A stretch of DNA of 64,000 bases, taken from the NCBI GenBank assembly GCA_964467255.1, contig CAYXPR010000005.1:62001-126000 (forward strand), written 5' to 3'. The DNA comes from CAYXPR01 sp964467255. Its GTDB lineage: Bacteria; Pseudomonadota; Alphaproteobacteria; Rickettsiales; RGZB01. Shown piece by piece: positions 7,744 to 17,219 of this stretch. The notes under the pieces are model-generated. The model ran no database searches. It saw only the letters and a list, made by a program, of their open reading frames with translations, and was not told the DNA's origin. Both the position numbers and the translations under genes were made by a program. Each line of letters opens with the position of its first letter. The first letter of the stretch is position 1.

Positions 7744-9093
7744 TTAGGCCCCAGCGATAGTCATGCCCTCAATCCGCAAGGTCGGTGCGTTCGTGCCATA
7801 CTGCATTTCAAGGTCGCTGGCGGGGGTCAGATTCAGGAACATATCCTTCATATTCCCCGCAATGGTGATGCCGCTCACCGCGTAGGTCAACTTGCCGTTT
7901 TCAATCCAGAAACCGGCTGCACCCTGACTATAATCGCCCGTTACGTCATTCACGCCCATACCGAAGGCCTCGGTCACATAAAACCCGTCTTTAATGTCTG
8001 CCATCAACGCTTCAGGGCTAATTTTCCCTGCCGCCATGTAAAAATTCGTGGTGGAGGGGCGCGGCGGGCTTGAGGTGCCGCGCGTCGCATGGCCCGTGGT
8101 TTGCATTTTGAGCTGGCGGGCGCTTCGTGTGTCTAAAATCCATGTGGTCAGCACACCATCTTCCACCACGGTCAGTTTGCGGCAGCTTACGCCTTCGGCA
8201 TCGAACGGGTGCGAGCCAACACCACGCTTAATCAGCGGGTCGTCCAGCACCTGCACGCCTTTGGCAAATACTTGTGTGCCGAGCTTATCTTTTAAAAAGC
8301 TGGTGCCACGCGCCACCTGCGCGCCATTAATTGCTCCCGCAAAGGAGCCCAGCAGCCCACGCGCCACACGGGGTTCAAACATCACCGGCACTTGGCAGGT
8401 TTTGGCCTTGCGGGGGTTCAGCTTTGCCACCGCACGTTCTGCTGCACCTTTGCCCACCAGTGCCGCTGATTTTAAATCCGCATGGCGGCGCGCAACGGAA
8501 TATTCAAAATCCGTTTCCATTTCCGTGTCTTTGCCTGCAATGATGGAGGCCGAAACGGAATAGCTCGTGGTGCGGTAATGGCCTTGAAATCCGTGACTAG
8601 TGGCGAGGAAAACCTCGGACGCACTGGCGGCGGCATCTGCCCCTTCCGAGTTCGTGACACCCTTTACTTTCAGCGCTGCTTCTTCCGCCTCACCCGCTGC
8701 GCGGCGCAGGGTTTTTTCATCCGGCAATGTGTCATCCGCAAGGTCAAGCGACGGTATTTTTTTTGCAAGCAGGGATTCATCTGCCAACCCAGTATAGGTA
8801 TCTTCCGGTGCGATTTTTGCCATCGCCACCGCGCGCTCGACCAGCTCTTTTAACGTTTCCGGCGAAAAATCATTCGACGATACAATCGCCGATTTCATGC
8901 CCTTTTTACCCTTCACCAGCACGCGGAGGCCAAGGTCTTTATTTTCCGCGCGTTCAATGGTTTCAGGCTTGCCCATGCGGCTGCGGCAGCTGGTGTTTTC
9001 GCTCACGAATAAAACGGCATCCGCCGCATCAGCACCCTGTTTTGTGGCGTGCTGAATGCAACGGGTGATAAGCTCAAGGGGGGTATTTTTCAT
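7744..9093 (-). CDS. pmbA: TldD/PmbA family metalloprotease subunit (TldE/PmbA type)
   Basis: A 449-residue protein of the TldD/TldE family, which in other bacteria forms a heterodimeric protease that matures peptides such as microcin B17 and degrades antitoxin CcdA. It is the TldE/PmbA member because it lacks the HExxxH zinc motif of TldD. The tail with GMGVNDVTGDYSQGAAGFWIENGKLTYAVSGITIAGN is characteristic. ATG 9093 is preferred over an in-frame upstream start at 9123, since the family's N-terminal helix begins right after it. Its usual partner tldD is not in this window. Confidence 0.92.
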   Translation of the reverse strand: MKNTPLELITRCIQHATKQGADAADAVLFVSENTSCRSRMGKPETIERAENKDLGLRVLVKGKKGMKSAIVSSNDFSPETLKELVERAVAMAKIAPEDTYTGLADESLLAKKIPSLDLADDTLPDEKTLRRAAGEAEEAALKVKGVTNSEGADAAASASEVFLATSHGFQGHYRTTSYSVSASIIAGKDTEMETDFEYSVARRHADLKSAALVGKGAAERAVAKLNPRKAKTCQVPVMFEPRVARGLLGSFAGAINGAQVARGTSFLKDKLGTQVFAKGVQVLDDPLIKRGVGSHPFDAEGVSCRKLTVVEDGVLTTWILDTRSARQLKMQTTGHATRGTSSPPRPSTTNFYMAAGKISPEALMADIKDGFYVTEAFGMGVNDVTGDYSQGAAGFWIENGKLTYAVSGITIAGNMKDMFLNLTPASDLEMQYGTNAPTLRIEGMTIAGA

Positions 9094-9176
9094 GGCGTGA
9101 GTCGCTCTAGCAATCTGTTGCAAAACATCTGATCAGAAAGTAATCTCATGCCAACGCCATCTCTGCAAGGACTTCT

Positions 9177-10004
9177 ATGCATCATTTTATTTTCCGCACG
9201 CTTGTTTTAAGCCTGCTGCTGCTTTCTGCCTGTGCTTCTGCTGAACGCTACCCCCTGGGCATGAGCGCGGAGCAATATCTGGCACTTTCACCGGCCGACC
9301 AGCAATCGGCGTGGGACAAGCAAGCTGAACTGGACAGACAGGAGCGCGAACGCCAAGAACGCGCTGCCCTTATGGTGCGCCGCTCGCAGCTAGAAGCCGG
9401 TGCGCGCGAACGCCTTGGCATTTTGCCGGAAGAGTGGAATAGTTTTTCTACTGAAAAACAAATCAGCCTCGTGAAAGAACAAGAAGCCATTGAACGCGAA
9501 GCCGATGCCCGCGAAGAAGAACTCAATATTCGTCGCCGCGAGGCCGATGCCGCCGTGGTGGCCGCACAGGCCGCCGAGCATGCCAATGCGCTGGAAGCAA
9601 AGGCGCAGCATGATGCGCTCTATAACAACCCCATTTATGGCAACGTGGCAAACTGCACCATTCAAGGCGGCACCGCAAAATTCTCCAAAGGTTTTTCCAG
9701 CGATTGGCGCTCGCTGGATGTGACACGCTTCAGCATTGCCAAGGGTGATGCCCGCACTATTTCGTATCAGCGGCAGGATAAGCAAAAATTCACCGGCAGC
9801 TTCTGGGTCAGCTTCAGTGCCAATGGTCAGGAGCTGGAATTTTGTGCAGCGGGAGACACGGACAGGCGCTATAAACGCTGCCGAAAACACACCGTGTCAA
9901 AAGAGACGCTTGAGCGCGGTTACAGTGCCGCGTTAGATGTGCCTGACGCCATCGACAAAGCGCAGCTAAGCTGCACGCTGGCACCAGGCCGCGGCCAACG
10001 CTAG
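9177..10004 (+). CDS. Coiled-coil lipoprotein of unknown function
   Basis: A 275-residue predicted lipoprotein: hydrophobic residues 8-18 followed by lipobox LLSAC (Cys19). Residues ~45-145 are a highly charged Glu/Arg/Ala-rich helix, likely a coiled coil, containing repeated DRQERERQER-like stretches. The C-terminal ~120 residues form a separate beta-rich domain with four cysteines (NCTI, EFCAAG, KRCRKH, LSCTL) that could make two disulfides. I do not recognise the family. The gene is isolated between the divergent pmbA and the convergent nadA. Confidence 0.7.
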   Translation: MHHFIFRTLVLSLLLLSACASAERYPLGMSAEQYLALSPADQQSAWDKQAELDRQERERQERAALMVRRSQLEAGARERLGILPEEWNSFSTEKQISLVKEQEAIEREADAREEELNIRRREADAAVVAAQAAEHANALEAKAQHDALYNNPIYGNVANCTIQGGTAKFSKGFSSDWRSLDVTRFSIAKGDARTISYQRQDKQKFTGSFWVSFSANGQELEFCAAGDTDRRYKRCRKHTVSKETLERGYSAALDVPDAIDKAQLSCTLAPGRGQR

Positions 10005-10011
10005 GGGCAGG

Positions 10012-10992
10012 TTATTTCGCAGCAGGTGCTGCCTTAGGTGACATAGCGAGCATTTTTTCGAGCGACGCTTTCGCCGCAAGCCGCATTGGCTCTTCGAGGG
10101 TAATTTCCGGCGAGCGATTTACCATACACAAATACAGTTTTTCCAGCGTGTTAAGCTTCATGTACGGGCAGGTGTTGCAGCTGGCGCAAGCGCCATCAGA
10201 GATACCAGGTACATCGTAAAACACGCTGCCGGGTGAACGTTTTTTCATCATGTGAAAAATGCCCGGCTCGGTCAGCACGATGAAGGCTTCACCCGGGCGC
10301 TCGGCAGTATATTCCAAAAGGCGCGAGGTCGAGCCGATATAACCCGCATGCTTCAGTAAATGCTCGGGGCATTCGGGGTGGGCAATCACATGTGCTTCGG
10401 GGTGGCGCGTTTTCAGCTTCACCAATTCTTTTTCCGAGAACTGCTCATGCACCATACACGTGCCTTGCCACAGCACCATCTCGCGGCCCGTCTTTTTAGC
10501 AAGGTAGCCGCCCAAGTATTTATCCGGCGAAAATAGAATCGGCTGGTCTTTGGGAATCTGGTTGATAATGGCCTCGGCGTTTGATGAGGTCACAATCACG
10601 TCGGACATCGCCTTCACCTCAATCGATGAGTTGATGTAGGTAAGTGCTACGTGCTTAGGGTGTGCTTCACGGAATTTGCGGAATTCCTCCGGCGGGCAGG
10701 AATCTTCTAGCGAACAGCCCGCTTTTAAGTCAGGCAGCAGCACCGTTTTTTGCGGGCTTAAAATTTTTGCGACATCCGCCATAAAGCGCACGCCACAAAA
10801 CACTATCACATCAGCATCCGTGGCTGCCGCCTTGCGCGAGAGCTCAAGCGAATCACCGATGAAGTCGGCAATTTCCTGCACTTCATCTTCCTGGTAATAA
10901 TGCGCGAGAATCACCGCGTTCATCTCACGCTTCAGGCGCTTGATTTCCGCTTCTAAATCCATCGCGGGGCTAATATCTTGCAGTGTTTTCAT
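10012..10992 (-). CDS. nadA: Quinolinate synthase A
   Basis: A 326-residue 4Fe-4S enzyme that condenses iminoaspartate with dihydroxyacetone phosphate to make quinolinate in NAD biosynthesis. Family signatures are visible: AHYYQEDEVQEIADFIGDS near the N terminus, VFCGVRFMADVAKILSP (first cluster cysteine), a GTCMVHE segment (second) and CASCNTCPYMKLN (third). No nadB or nadC is present here. Two small unknown genes lie directly upstream on the same strand and the start abuts the stop of the nearest one, so all three may be one operon. Confidence 0.95.
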   Translation of the reverse strand: MKTLQDISPAMDLEAEIKRLKREMNAVILAHYYQEDEVQEIADFIGDSLELSRKAAATDADVIVFCGVRFMADVAKILSPQKTVLLPDLKAGCSLEDSCPPEEFRKFREAHPKHVALTYINSSIEVKAMSDVIVTSSNAEAIINQIPKDQPILFSPDKYLGGYLAKKTGREMVLWQGTCMVHEQFSEKELVKLKTRHPEAHVIAHPECPEHLLKHAGYIGSTSRLLEYTAERPGEAFIVLTEPGIFHMMKKRSPGSVFYDVPGISDGACASCNTCPYMKLNTLEKLYLCMVNRSPEITLEEPMRLAAKASLEKMLAMSPKAAPAAK

Positions 10993-11325
10993 TTAGCTTT
11001 CCAGCCCTTCGAGTTCTTTTTCCAGCTCGGAAATGCCAATCAGCAGCACCACCTGCACGCCAGATGGCATTTTTTCATCGGCCTCCACCTGATGCTGAAA
11101 TGTTTCCAGCGAACCGAGGCCATGCGAATAACATCTGGTAGTGGCTTGCGAAAGCTGCTGGCAGGCCATGTTAATGTCGCGGTTTGAAATCGGGCGGTTA
11201 TCCACATACAGCGTGCGGCCCACATCAATCATCGCATCCTGCGCTTTATTCAGCGCATTGCGCCATGTTTGCGGCATCACGCCGCCTTTGGGCGATTGTT
11301 GCTTGGGTGGCTCTTGTGTGTTCAC
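10993..11325 (-). CDS. Small uncharacterised protein upstream of nadA
   Basis: About 110 residues from GTG 11325, which has GGAG seven bases upstream. Longer versions of this frame would run into the neighbouring gene and read as non-coding. The protein is soluble, with a C-terminal amphipathic helix (EKELEGLES) and a conserved-looking middle (DNRPISNRDINMACQQL). Function not recognised. It lies between another small gene and nadA with no gap to nadA, which suggests cotranscription. Confidence 0.6.
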   Translation of the reverse strand: MNTQEPPKQQSPKGGVMPQTWRNALNKAQDAMIDVGRTLYVDNRPISNRDINMACQQLSQATTRCYSHGLGSLETFQHQVEADEKMPSGVQVVLLIGISELEKELEGLES

Positions 11326-11365
11326 GTCCCTGCTCCGGCCGTTTATTAGACAAAAATCCAGCGTA

Positions 11366-11770
11366 TTACGCTTTGGTTTCCGGCTCTGCAGCAGGCACTT
11401 GCTCGGCTGCGGCAGGGCTTTCCGGTGGCGGAGTTGTAGCAGACTCAGCGGTATTTTCAACTACTGCAGGCTGTGAGTCCTTAAAAAATGAGGGCGGCAG
11501 CACGGCGGCGCGCTCTAAATCCATCCGCACGATGCGCAACGGGTTCTTCACGCCAGTCTTTTCCATTGCTTCTTTGGCCGAAGAAGCCACGATTTCCACA
11601 AATTCAGTGCGGCTTTTGTAAATACGGTAGGGTTTTTCCACTGCATCAGGGTCGTTTGGTGACACAGGGTCACGGCGGCGGAACTCAATGTCATTGAATT
11701 CGACTTCGTTTTCACCTGCTGCGGTGGAGGGCTTCTGACCTGACCCACCCGGATGACTCACACTAAACAC
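11366..11770 (-). CDS. Small uncharacterised protein with acidic Pro/Ala-rich tail
   Basis: A 134-residue cytoplasmic-looking protein. Residues ~24-95 form a compact mixed region with FNDIEFRRRDPVSP and KSRTEFVEIVASSAKEAMEKTG. From about residue 100 on it is Pro/Ala/Glu/Thr-rich and probably disordered. No family recognised. First gene of the apparent 11770-10012 minus-strand run leading to nadA, and divergent from recA. Confidence 0.6.
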   Translation of the reverse strand: MFSVSHPGGSGQKPSTAAGENEVEFNDIEFRRRDPVSPNDPDAVEKPYRIYKSRTEFVEIVASSAKEAMEKTGVKNPLRIVRMDLERAAVLPPSFFKDSQPAVVENTAESATTPPPESPAAAEQVPAAEPETKA

Positions 11771-11878
11771 CTAAAAATATCCGCCTTTCAGCACCTTAAG
11801 GGAACGCACCCTCATTCTTTCGTTTATGCCTTTGTCTGCACCAAAAATCAAATGGCATTTTACACCTAAAATTAGGCT

Positions 11879-11906
11879 TTGATTCAGCCTTTATCCCGTA
11901 TATACC
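11879..11906 (+). promoter_or_regulatory. Possible recA promoter
   Basis: A TTGATT box (11879-11884) and a TATACC box (11901-11906) are separated by 16 bases, about 50 bp before the recA start. A short inverted repeat CCTAA-AA-TTAGG (11865-11876) lies just upstream and could be an operator. No alphaproteobacterial SOS box (GTTC-N7-GTTC) was found in the gap. Promoter assignment by eye only. Confidence 0.3.
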
Positions 11907-11956
11907 AGAGTGACAATAGCATATTTTGCAGCGAAAACCAATTATACGGAGCCCCT

Positions 11957-13000
11957 ATGGACAAGAAGAAAGCACTCGAATCCGCCATCAGTCAGATTGA
12001 AAAGTCATTCGGCAAGGGTTCGGTGATGAAACTTGGCCAGCAACGGGCCACGGAAATCGACTCGATTTCCACAGGTTCCATCGGTCTTGATATGGCCCTT
12101 GGTATTGGCGGTCTGCCGCGCGGCCGCGTGGTGGAAATTTATGGCCCAGAAAGCTCGGGTAAAACCACCCTCACCCTGCACATTATCGCCGAAGCCCAGA
12201 AAAAAGGCGGCACCTGCGCGTTTATTGACGCTGAACATGCACTCGACCCTGACTATGCAAAGAAACTCGGTGTGAAGATTGATGAACTACTCATCTCCCA
12301 GCCCGACACCGGCGAACAGGCGCTTGAAATCGCCGACACGTTCGTGCGCTCCGGTGCCGTGGACGTGGTGGTGATTGACTCCGTGGCCGCACTCGTGCCA
12401 AAAGCCGAAATCGAAGGCGAAATGGGCGACTCGCACATGGGCCTTCAGGCACGCCTCATGAGCCAGGCGCTCCGTAAGCTCACGGGCAACCTTAGCAAAT
12501 CCAATACCATGATCATCTTCATCAACCAGATCCGTATGAAAATCGGCGTAATGTTCGGTAACCCCGAAACTACCACGGGTGGTAATGCGCTGAAGTTCTA
12601 TGCTTCCGTGCGTATCGACATCCGCCGCGTGGGTGCAATTAAAGACAAAGAAGAAGTCATCGGCAACCTAACGCGCGCCAAAGTGGTGAAAAACAAAGTC
12701 GCACCACCATTCAAAGTGGTCGATTTTGAAATCATCTACGGCGAAGGCATCTCCAAACTGGGCGAGCTGATTGACCTCGGCGCGAAAATCAACCTCATTG
12801 AAAAATCCGGCAGCTGGTTCTCTTATAATGGCACCCGCATCGGTCAGGGCAAGGAAAACGCCAAGCAATACCTGAAGGAAAACCCGAAGGTCGCCGCGGA
12901 ACTTGAGGCCGCCATCCGCAAAGCAGGTGGCAAAGTGGCTGGTGATTTGCGTGAATCGGGTGATGCCGAAGATGCGGCCTTGATGGAAGAATCGGCTTAA
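11957..13000 (+). CDS. recA: Recombinase RecA
   Basis: A 347-residue recombinase. It forms ATP-dependent filaments on single-stranded DNA for strand exchange and SOS signalling. Walker A GPESSGKT is at residues ~63-70, Walker B VVVIDSVAAL around 141-150, and the L2 DNA-binding loop GNPETTTGGNALKFYASVR is intact. ATG 11957 follows ATACGGAG and gives the standard MDKKKALESAI start; an earlier in-frame start at 11879 adds an unrelated leader and is rejected. The C terminus is acidic, as usual. In many alphaproteobacteria alaS follows closely; here an unrelated methyltransferase gene sits between. Confidence 0.98.
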   Translation: MDKKKALESAISQIEKSFGKGSVMKLGQQRATEIDSISTGSIGLDMALGIGGLPRGRVVEIYGPESSGKTTLTLHIIAEAQKKGGTCAFIDAEHALDPDYAKKLGVKIDELLISQPDTGEQALEIADTFVRSGAVDVVVIDSVAALVPKAEIEGEMGDSHMGLQARLMSQALRKLTGNLSKSNTMIIFINQIRMKIGVMFGNPETTTGGNALKFYASVRIDIRRVGAIKDKEEVIGNLTRAKVVKNKVAPPFKVVDFEIIYGEGISKLGELIDLGAKINLIEKSGSWFSYNGTRIGQGKENAKQYLKENPKVAAELEAAIRKAGGKVAGDLRESGDAEDAALMEESA

Positions 13001-13014
13001 GTAGGTAGTTCTTA

Positions 13015-13977
13015 ATGGTTTCTGCTTGGTTAGAAAAAAGGCTGCAGTGCCCAAGCTGTAGCTCATGCGCGCTAACAAAAACCAAGCTGGATTTCACCTG
13101 CAAGGAGTGTGGGATTCATTTTCCAATTTTCAATGGTGTGCCTCTTTTAATAGACCCCCATAAAAGCCTCTTTTCACCAAAGGATTTAATTAAAAACGTT
13201 GCGTCTCCAACGAAAAAATCGGGCGCCTTACTAAGCTTTCTGAGGACTTACAAAAAATATATTACTCCCCAAATTAGTAAAAATTTTGTAGGAAGAGATA
13301 ATTACGCCCACCTCAGGCAACTGCTCTCTAAAACTGACGCGAAGAAAAACATTCTTATTGTTGGAGGCGGTGACGGTGGCGCGGGTATTGATGAGCTTTT
13401 ATGCCACCCTCTTTTTAACATCGTAAAAACGGATGTTTATTTTGCGCCCGACATATCCCTTATTTGTGATGCCAATAGTCTTCCGTTCAAGAAAGAAAGT
13501 TTTGATGCCGTCGTAATACAGGCTGTGCTTGAGCATGTTGTAGACCCCTACCAATGTGTCGAAGAAATTTATCGGGTGCTAAAAAGGAGGGGTTTTGTGT
13601 ACGCGGAAACGCCTTTCATGCAACAAGTCCATTTAAAGCAATATGATTTTACGCGCTTTACTGATTTAGGCCACCGGCGCCTTTTTCGGCGCTTTGAGGA
13701 AATTAAGCGTGGCGTGTGCTGTGGCCCGGCCATGGCCTTGGCGTGGTCATGGCGCTATTTCCTTGTAAGCTTAACGAATAATTTCTTACTGCGACTTTTT
13801 CTTGATTTCCTTGCGCGTGCCACTTCTTTTTGGCTAAAATACCTCGACCCCTTGCTAGCAAAGTCCCCCGGCGCCCACGATGCGGCTTCTGGTTTTTTCT
13901 TCCTTGGGGTAAAATCTCAAATGACATTAGACGATAAATCCATTATCGCTTCTTTCCGAGGATATAAGGGTCACTGA
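13015..13977 (+). CDS. SAM-dependent methyltransferase with zinc-ribbon N terminus
   Basis: A 320-residue protein. Residues 11-47 form a Trm112/zinc-ribbon-like segment with two CxxC-type pairs (CPSCSSC and CKECG), and the motif FNGVPLLID is typical of such domains fused to methyltransferases. Residues ~105-220 are a class I SAM fold: motif I ILIVGGGDGGAG, then SFDAVVIQAVLEHVVDP and VLKRRGFVYAETPF. A C-terminal hydrophobic/aromatic region follows. The target is not known; related proteins occur in surface-polysaccharide loci. Its AT-richer sequence and less biased codons contrast with recA and alaS on either side, suggesting transfer into a conserved gene pair. Confidence 0.8.
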   Translation: MVSAWLEKRLQCPSCSSCALTKTKLDFTCKECGIHFPIFNGVPLLIDPHKSLFSPKDLIKNVASPTKKSGALLSFLRTYKKYITPQISKNFVGRDNYAHLRQLLSKTDAKKNILIVGGGDGGAGIDELLCHPLFNIVKTDVYFAPDISLICDANSLPFKKESFDAVVIQAVLEHVVDPYQCVEEIYRVLKRRGFVYAETPFMQQVHLKQYDFTRFTDLGHRRLFRRFEEIKRGVCCGPAMALAWSWRYFLVSLTNNFLLRLFLDFLARATSFWLKYLDPLLAKSPGAHDAASGFFFLGVKSQMTLDDKSIIASFRGYKGH

Positions 13978-13980
13978 TTG

Positions 13981-16581
13981 ATGCATTCGTTAACCGACAT
14001 ACGGAAAGCGTTTCTGGATTATTTCGGCGCACACGGCCATGCCGTGCTGCCCTCCAGCAGCCTCGTGCCGCACAACGACCCCACGCTGATGTTCACCAAC
14101 GCGGGCATGGTGCAGTTTAAAAACGTATTTACGGGTGCAGAGAATCTCCACGATAAACAGAACCAGCCCATTCGCCGTGCCGCCACCAGCCAGAAATGCG
14201 TACGCGCGGGTGGCAAGCATAATGACCTTGATAACGTGGGTTACACGGCGCGCCATCACACTTTCTTTGAAATGCTGGGGAACTTCTCGTTCGCCGATTA
14301 TTTTAAAGAAGGTGCAATTGAACATGGCTGGAATTTGCTCACCAAAACCCTTGGTCTGCCCCCTGAAAAACTACTCGTCACCGTGTATCACACCGACGAT
14401 GAGGCGTTTAACATCTGGAAAAAGCTCACGGGATTTTCCGACAGCAAAATCATCCGCATCCCTACGAAAGACAATTTCTGGGCGATGGGTGACACCGGCC
14501 CGTGCGGCCCGTGCTCGGAAATTTTCTATGACCACGGCGATAAAATCGCCGGTGGCCCCCCGGGCAGTGCCGATCAGGATGGTGACCGTTTTATCGAAAT
14601 CTGGAACCTGGTGTTCATGCAGTTCGACCAAACGACGGATGGCAAACAAACACCACTGCCCAAACCCTGCATCGATACGGGCATGGGCCTCGAGCGCATC
14701 ACCACCGTGCTGCAAGGCGTGCATAATAACTACGACATCGATTTATTCAAAAACCTGATTGCCGCCAGCCACGACTTTTCAAAAAACAATGACCCAAAAA
14801 TGGTCGCCTCGCACCGCGTGATTGCCGACCATTTGCGCTCGGCCTGTTTCTTGATTGCCGATGGCGTGCTGCCCTCCAACGAAGGGCGCGGCTATGTGCT
14901 GCGCCGCATCATGCGCCGCGGCATGCGCCACGCGCACATCCTTGGCTGCAAAGAACCGCTCATGCACAAACTTGTGCCCGTGCTGGTGAAAGAAATGGGC
15001 GCGCATTATGGTGAACTCCCCCGCGCACAGGCGCTCATTACCGAAACGCTGCGCCACGAAGAAGAGCGCTTTAAAGAAACACTAGACCGTGGTTTGAAGT
15101 TGCTTGAGGCCGAAACCGCATCCTTAAAAAGTGGCGGCAGTTTTTCCGGCGAAACCGCATTTAAACTCTATGACACATTCGGCTTCCCGCTCGATTTAAC
15201 GCAGGACATTCTGCGCGGCAAGCAGATGCAGGTGGATATGGCAGGCTTTGATGCTGCCATGAATGAACAAAAGAAAAAGGCGCGCGCCGCATGGAGCGGC
15301 AGTGGCGATAAAGCCACCGAAACCATCTGGTTCGAGCTGCATGAAAATCATGGCGCTACTGAATTCCTCGGCTATGAAACCTTAGAAGGCACGGGAAAAC
15401 TCGTCGCACTGGTGAAAGACGGCAAGCTGGTGGAAAGCGCCAAACAAGGCGACGCCGTAACGCTGATTTTCAACCAGACGCCGTTTTATGCGGAATCCGG
15501 CGGTCAGGCCGGTGACAAAGGTGTTATCAGCACTGCCAAAGCCAACATCAAAATCGCTGACACGAAAAAAATGGTCGGCACACTACATGCCCATATCGGC
15601 ACAGTAGAAAAAGGCGAGCTCCGCGCCGGCGAAGATGCACAGTTAAAAGCAGACAGCACCCGCCGCGATGCGATTCGTGCCAACCACTCCGCCACGCACT
15701 TGCTGCATGCTGCGCTCCGTAAAACACTGGGCGAACACGTCACGCAAAAAGGCTCGCTGGTGGAAGCTGACTATATGCGTTTTGACTTTAGCCACCCGAA
15801 AAAGGTGACGGACGAAGAACTCGCGCAGGTGGAAAAAGATGTGAACGCCATCATTAAACAAAACGCGCCCGTTTCCACGCGGCTGATGACGCCTGATGAA
15901 GCGATTGCAGAAGGCGCAATGGCACTGTTCGGTGAAAAATATGGTGATGAAGTGCGGGTGCTTTCCATGGGCACGGAAAGCGGCAAAAGTTACTCGGTGG
16001 AACTATGCGGTGGCACACACGTAAAAAGCACGGGCGATATCGCCAAGTTCAAAATCACCAAAGAAAGCTCGGTGGCTTCCGGCGTGCGCCGCATTGAAGC
16101 CAAAACCGGTGCAAGCGTGGATGCATTCCTTAAAGCGCAGGAAGAGACCGCCAAACAAGAAGCTGCACGCAAAGCCGCCTCAGAGCAGGCAGGCAGCGAA
16201 GAGGCCTCAAAGGTTTCCGAAATCCGCGAACAGTTTATCCAAGGTATCAGCCAGAGTGAAACGGTGGGCGGCGTGAAATTCTATGGCAAGGCGCTCACAG
16301 ATTTCCCCGCCAAAGATTTGCGCGGTCTGGTGGACGAATTCAAAAAACAGGCCGGCTCCGGCGTGGTTGCCATTGTTGCTTCCAGCGAAGGCAAGGCTTC
16401 CATTGTGGTGGGTGCTACGCCCGACCTTGCGGGTAAAATCAACGCCGTGGATTTACTGAAAAAAGGTGTCGCCATTCTTGGTGGCCAAGGCGGCGGCGGA
16501 AGGCCCGACATGGCACAAGGCGGCGGCCCCGATGTTTCCAAAGCCAGCGATGCCATTGCCGCCATCCGCGCCGCGATTTAG
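13981..16581 (+). CDS. alaS: Alanyl-tRNA synthetase
   Basis: An 866-residue class II synthetase that charges tRNA-Ala. Motif 1 HNDPTLMFTNAGMVQFKNVF, motif 2 around WNLVFMQF and motif 3 GMGLERITTVLQG are all present. The editing domain has its zinc/catalytic HSATHLLHAALR (HxxxH) and CGGTH, and the C-terminal DHHA1-like domain ends with a GGGGRPDMAQGGG segment. ATG 13981 is preferred over a TTG one codon upstream. It follows the methyltransferase stop by 3 bp, so the two are probably cotranscribed. Confidence 0.98.
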   Translation: MHSLTDIRKAFLDYFGAHGHAVLPSSSLVPHNDPTLMFTNAGMVQFKNVFTGAENLHDKQNQPIRRAATSQKCVRAGGKHNDLDNVGYTARHHTFFEMLGNFSFADYFKEGAIEHGWNLLTKTLGLPPEKLLVTVYHTDDEAFNIWKKLTGFSDSKIIRIPTKDNFWAMGDTGPCGPCSEIFYDHGDKIAGGPPGSADQDGDRFIEIWNLVFMQFDQTTDGKQTPLPKPCIDTGMGLERITTVLQGVHNNYDIDLFKNLIAASHDFSKNNDPKMVASHRVIADHLRSACFLIADGVLPSNEGRGYVLRRIMRRGMRHAHILGCKEPLMHKLVPVLVKEMGAHYGELPRAQALITETLRHEEERFKETLDRGLKLLEAETASLKSGGSFSGETAFKLYDTFGFPLDLTQDILRGKQMQVDMAGFDAAMNEQKKKARAAWSGSGDKATETIWFELHENHGATEFLGYETLEGTGKLVALVKDGKLVESAKQGDAVTLIFNQTPFYAESGGQAGDKGVISTAKANIKIADTKKMVGTLHAHIGTVEKGELRAGEDAQLKADSTRRDAIRANHSATHLLHAALRKTLGEHVTQKGSLVEADYMRFDFSHPKKVTDEELAQVEKDVNAIIKQNAPVSTRLMTPDEAIAEGAMALFGEKYGDEVRVLSMGTESGKSYSVELCGGTHVKSTGDIAKFKITKESSVASGVRRIEAKTGASVDAFLKAQEETAKQEAARKAASEQAGSEEASKVSEIREQFIQGISQSETVGGVKFYGKALTDFPAKDLRGLVDEFKKQAGSGVVAIVASSEGKASIVVGATPDLAGKINAVDLLKKGVAILGGQGGGGRPDMAQGGGPDVSKASDAIAAIRAAI

Positions 16582-16585
16582 TTTT

Positions 16586-17218
16586 TTATTTCCAGAACAT
16601 ATCAAGGCCAAAGCTGGCTGCTTCCGCACCCAGCAGCACCATGCCGCAGGTGATGCCAAGGCCAATGGCTGATACAAGCATGCCTGCTTTTATCACCACA
16701 CCATCGCGCTCTAAAAACCCAAGTGCCATCAGCACCATGCCAAAGCTCGGCGTGCTGTTGCTGAACGGAATGGGCGCCAGCACCGACACGCAGCACACTA
16801 CACATACCCAACCAATCAGTTTTTCGGCATAGCGGGTGCTCATATACAGCATGCGGGGCTTCACCCGCGCCTCGAGCCATTTCAGCAACGGCAGGGATTT
16901 TTCTACCACATAGCGTAGTGATGATGTTTTGATGCGCTTTTTCCCCAACCATTTGGGCAGCCACAAACGACGGCGGCCAAAAGCAATTTGAAAAGCGAGG
17001 AAGAATTGCGGCAATGAAAGCGTCATCGAAAAACCCGGCGGCGCAACAGGCGCCATGGTGGGAATCGCCAGCACCATCAGAAAAAATGCGAGGCCTTTTT
17101 CCTGCAACGCATCGGCCAGTTCATCGAGTGAAATAGTTTCTTGTTTCTGCGCCTTCACCAGCCGCGTGAGCGTCGCTGAAACCGCTTCGCGGTAATAGCG
17201 GTGTGGAGTATCCGTCAT
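16586..17218 (-). CDS. ExoD family membrane protein
   Basis: A 210-residue membrane protein matching the ExoD family, named for a Sinorhizobium exopolysaccharide/alkali-tolerance gene. Diagnostic segments: an AIPTMAPVAPPGFS loop, SLPQFFLAFQIAFGRRRLWLPKWL, and later hydrophobic helices (IGWVCVVCCVSVLAPIPF, a GMVLMALGFLERDGVV hairpin, and a last helix). The N-terminal ~45 residues are cytoplasmic with a helical TRLVKAQKQETISLDELADAL segment. Start ATG 17218 lies 1 bp after the transporter stop, so it is co-expressed with it. Molecular function of the family is unresolved. Confidence 0.8.
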   Translation of the reverse strand: MTDTPHRYYREAVSATLTRLVKAQKQETISLDELADALQEKGLAFFLMVLAIPTMAPVAPPGFSMTLSLPQFFLAFQIAFGRRRLWLPKWLGKKRIKTSSLRYVVEKSLPLLKWLEARVKPRMLYMSTRYAEKLIGWVCVVCCVSVLAPIPFSNSTPSFGMVLMALGFLERDGVVIKAGMLVSAIGLGITCGMVLLGAEAASFGLDMFWK

Positions 17219-17219
17219 A

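Noticed and set aside
11771..11956. SOS (LexA) box upstream of recA
   Set aside because: I looked for GTTC-N7-GTTC and CTGT-N8-ACAG and found neither, only near-misses such as GAAC with a non-matching partner.
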